Shown one piece after another: positions 14,387 through 14,562 of a stretch of DNA of 14,562 nucleotides (its first letter is position 1; every line of letters begins with the position of its first letter). The position numbers and the translations under genes were made by a program. Under the pieces are notes generated by a model. It saw only the letters and a list, made by a program, of their open reading frames with translations. It searched no databases and had not been told where the DNA came from. Origin of the DNA: COE1 sp963596435. GTDB taxonomy: Bacteria; Bacillota; Clostridia; Lachnospirales; Lachnospiraceae. The DNA is taken from NCBI GenBank assembly GCA_963596435.1, contig CAVBMG010000085.1:1-14562 (forward strand). The letters are read 5' to 3'.

Positions 14387-14562
14387 CTATTTATCTTCAA
14401 GTGCTTGGGTAAGCTCTTGTATTTTCTTTTGCATTTCTTCAAGTTCAACTGCTTGCCGTGCAAGCATATTGTCTTTCTGCGCAAGCATACTCTCCTGCCG
14501 AGCTATGGTATCATGCAGATATTTCTGCTCTAATTCATAATCCTCTCTATCTCTGCACCTTT
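14387..14562 (-). CDS. C-terminal end of a coiled-coil protein (partial)
   Basis: The last 57 codons of a gene entering from the right edge, ending in TAG at 14389-14387. The peptide is highly charged and helical, with a repeated 'MLAQKDN/MLARQAV' segment and a heptad-like tail ending 'TQALEDK', so a coiled coil is likely. Such tails occur in Rpn/PD-(D/E)XK nuclease-transposase family proteins of Lachnospiraceae, but too little is present to assign it. The stop codon abuts the mgsA ribosome binding site, suggesting that the two are transcribed together. Confidence 0.6.
   Translation of the reverse strand, partial: RCRDREDYELEQKYLHDTIARQESMLAQKDNMLARQAVELEEMQKKIQELTQALEDK

Overview
All convincing genes in this window lie on the minus strand, so transcription runs from right to left. 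The strong AGGAGG-type ribosome binding sites, a T-box leader, near-consensus sigma-A promoters, a CsoR copper regulator and the overall protein repertoire point to a low-GC Gram-positive anaerobe of the Clostridia, most likely Lachnospiraceae. The genus cannot be fixed from the sequence alone.

Layout in the direction of transcription. (1) 14562-13863: the C-terminal end of an unidentified coiled-coil protein, then methylglyoxal synthase (mgsA), closed by a rho-independent terminator. (2) 13822-10469: a copper-response operon. It has a sigma-A promoter whose 17-nt spacer holds a palindromic CsoR-type operator, then csoR (GTG start), a small membrane-anchored heavy-metal-associated (HMA) protein, and a CopA Cu(I) ATPase. 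CopA carries an HMA domain at each end; the C-terminal one looks like a former or still separately translatable CopZ chaperone, because it has its own internal Shine-Dalgarno and ATG. (3) 10425-8099: two adjacent cysteine-rich proteins of the peptidase U32 superfamily type, of unknown substrate. (4) 7983-4906: a cyclic-di-GMP module. A membrane PAS-GGDEF diguanylate cyclase is followed by a receiver-GGDEF-EAL response regulator that is broken inside its receiver domain by a deletion that changes the frame.

(5) 4902-418: the most interesting unit. A perfect sigma-A promoter drives a T-box leader (about 280 nt) with a well-formed terminator and a competing antiterminator. The specifier position reads best as UGG (Trp). 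Downstream are a lipoprotein substrate-binding protein, a lactate/malate-dehydrogenase-family 2-hydroxyacid dehydrogenase, an ABC permease, an ABC ATPase and a DUF3783 protein. The transporter is of the TrpXYZ-like type. A 2-hydroxyacid dehydrogenase inside a Trp-responsive transporter operon suggests handling of an aromatic 2-oxo or 2-hydroxy acid (indolepyruvate/indolelactate) linked to tryptophan supply; this is an inference.

(6) 1-417: no supported gene. The stretch looks richer in G and C than the rest and begins with an elaborate nested inverted repeat; it may be a dispersed repeat element.
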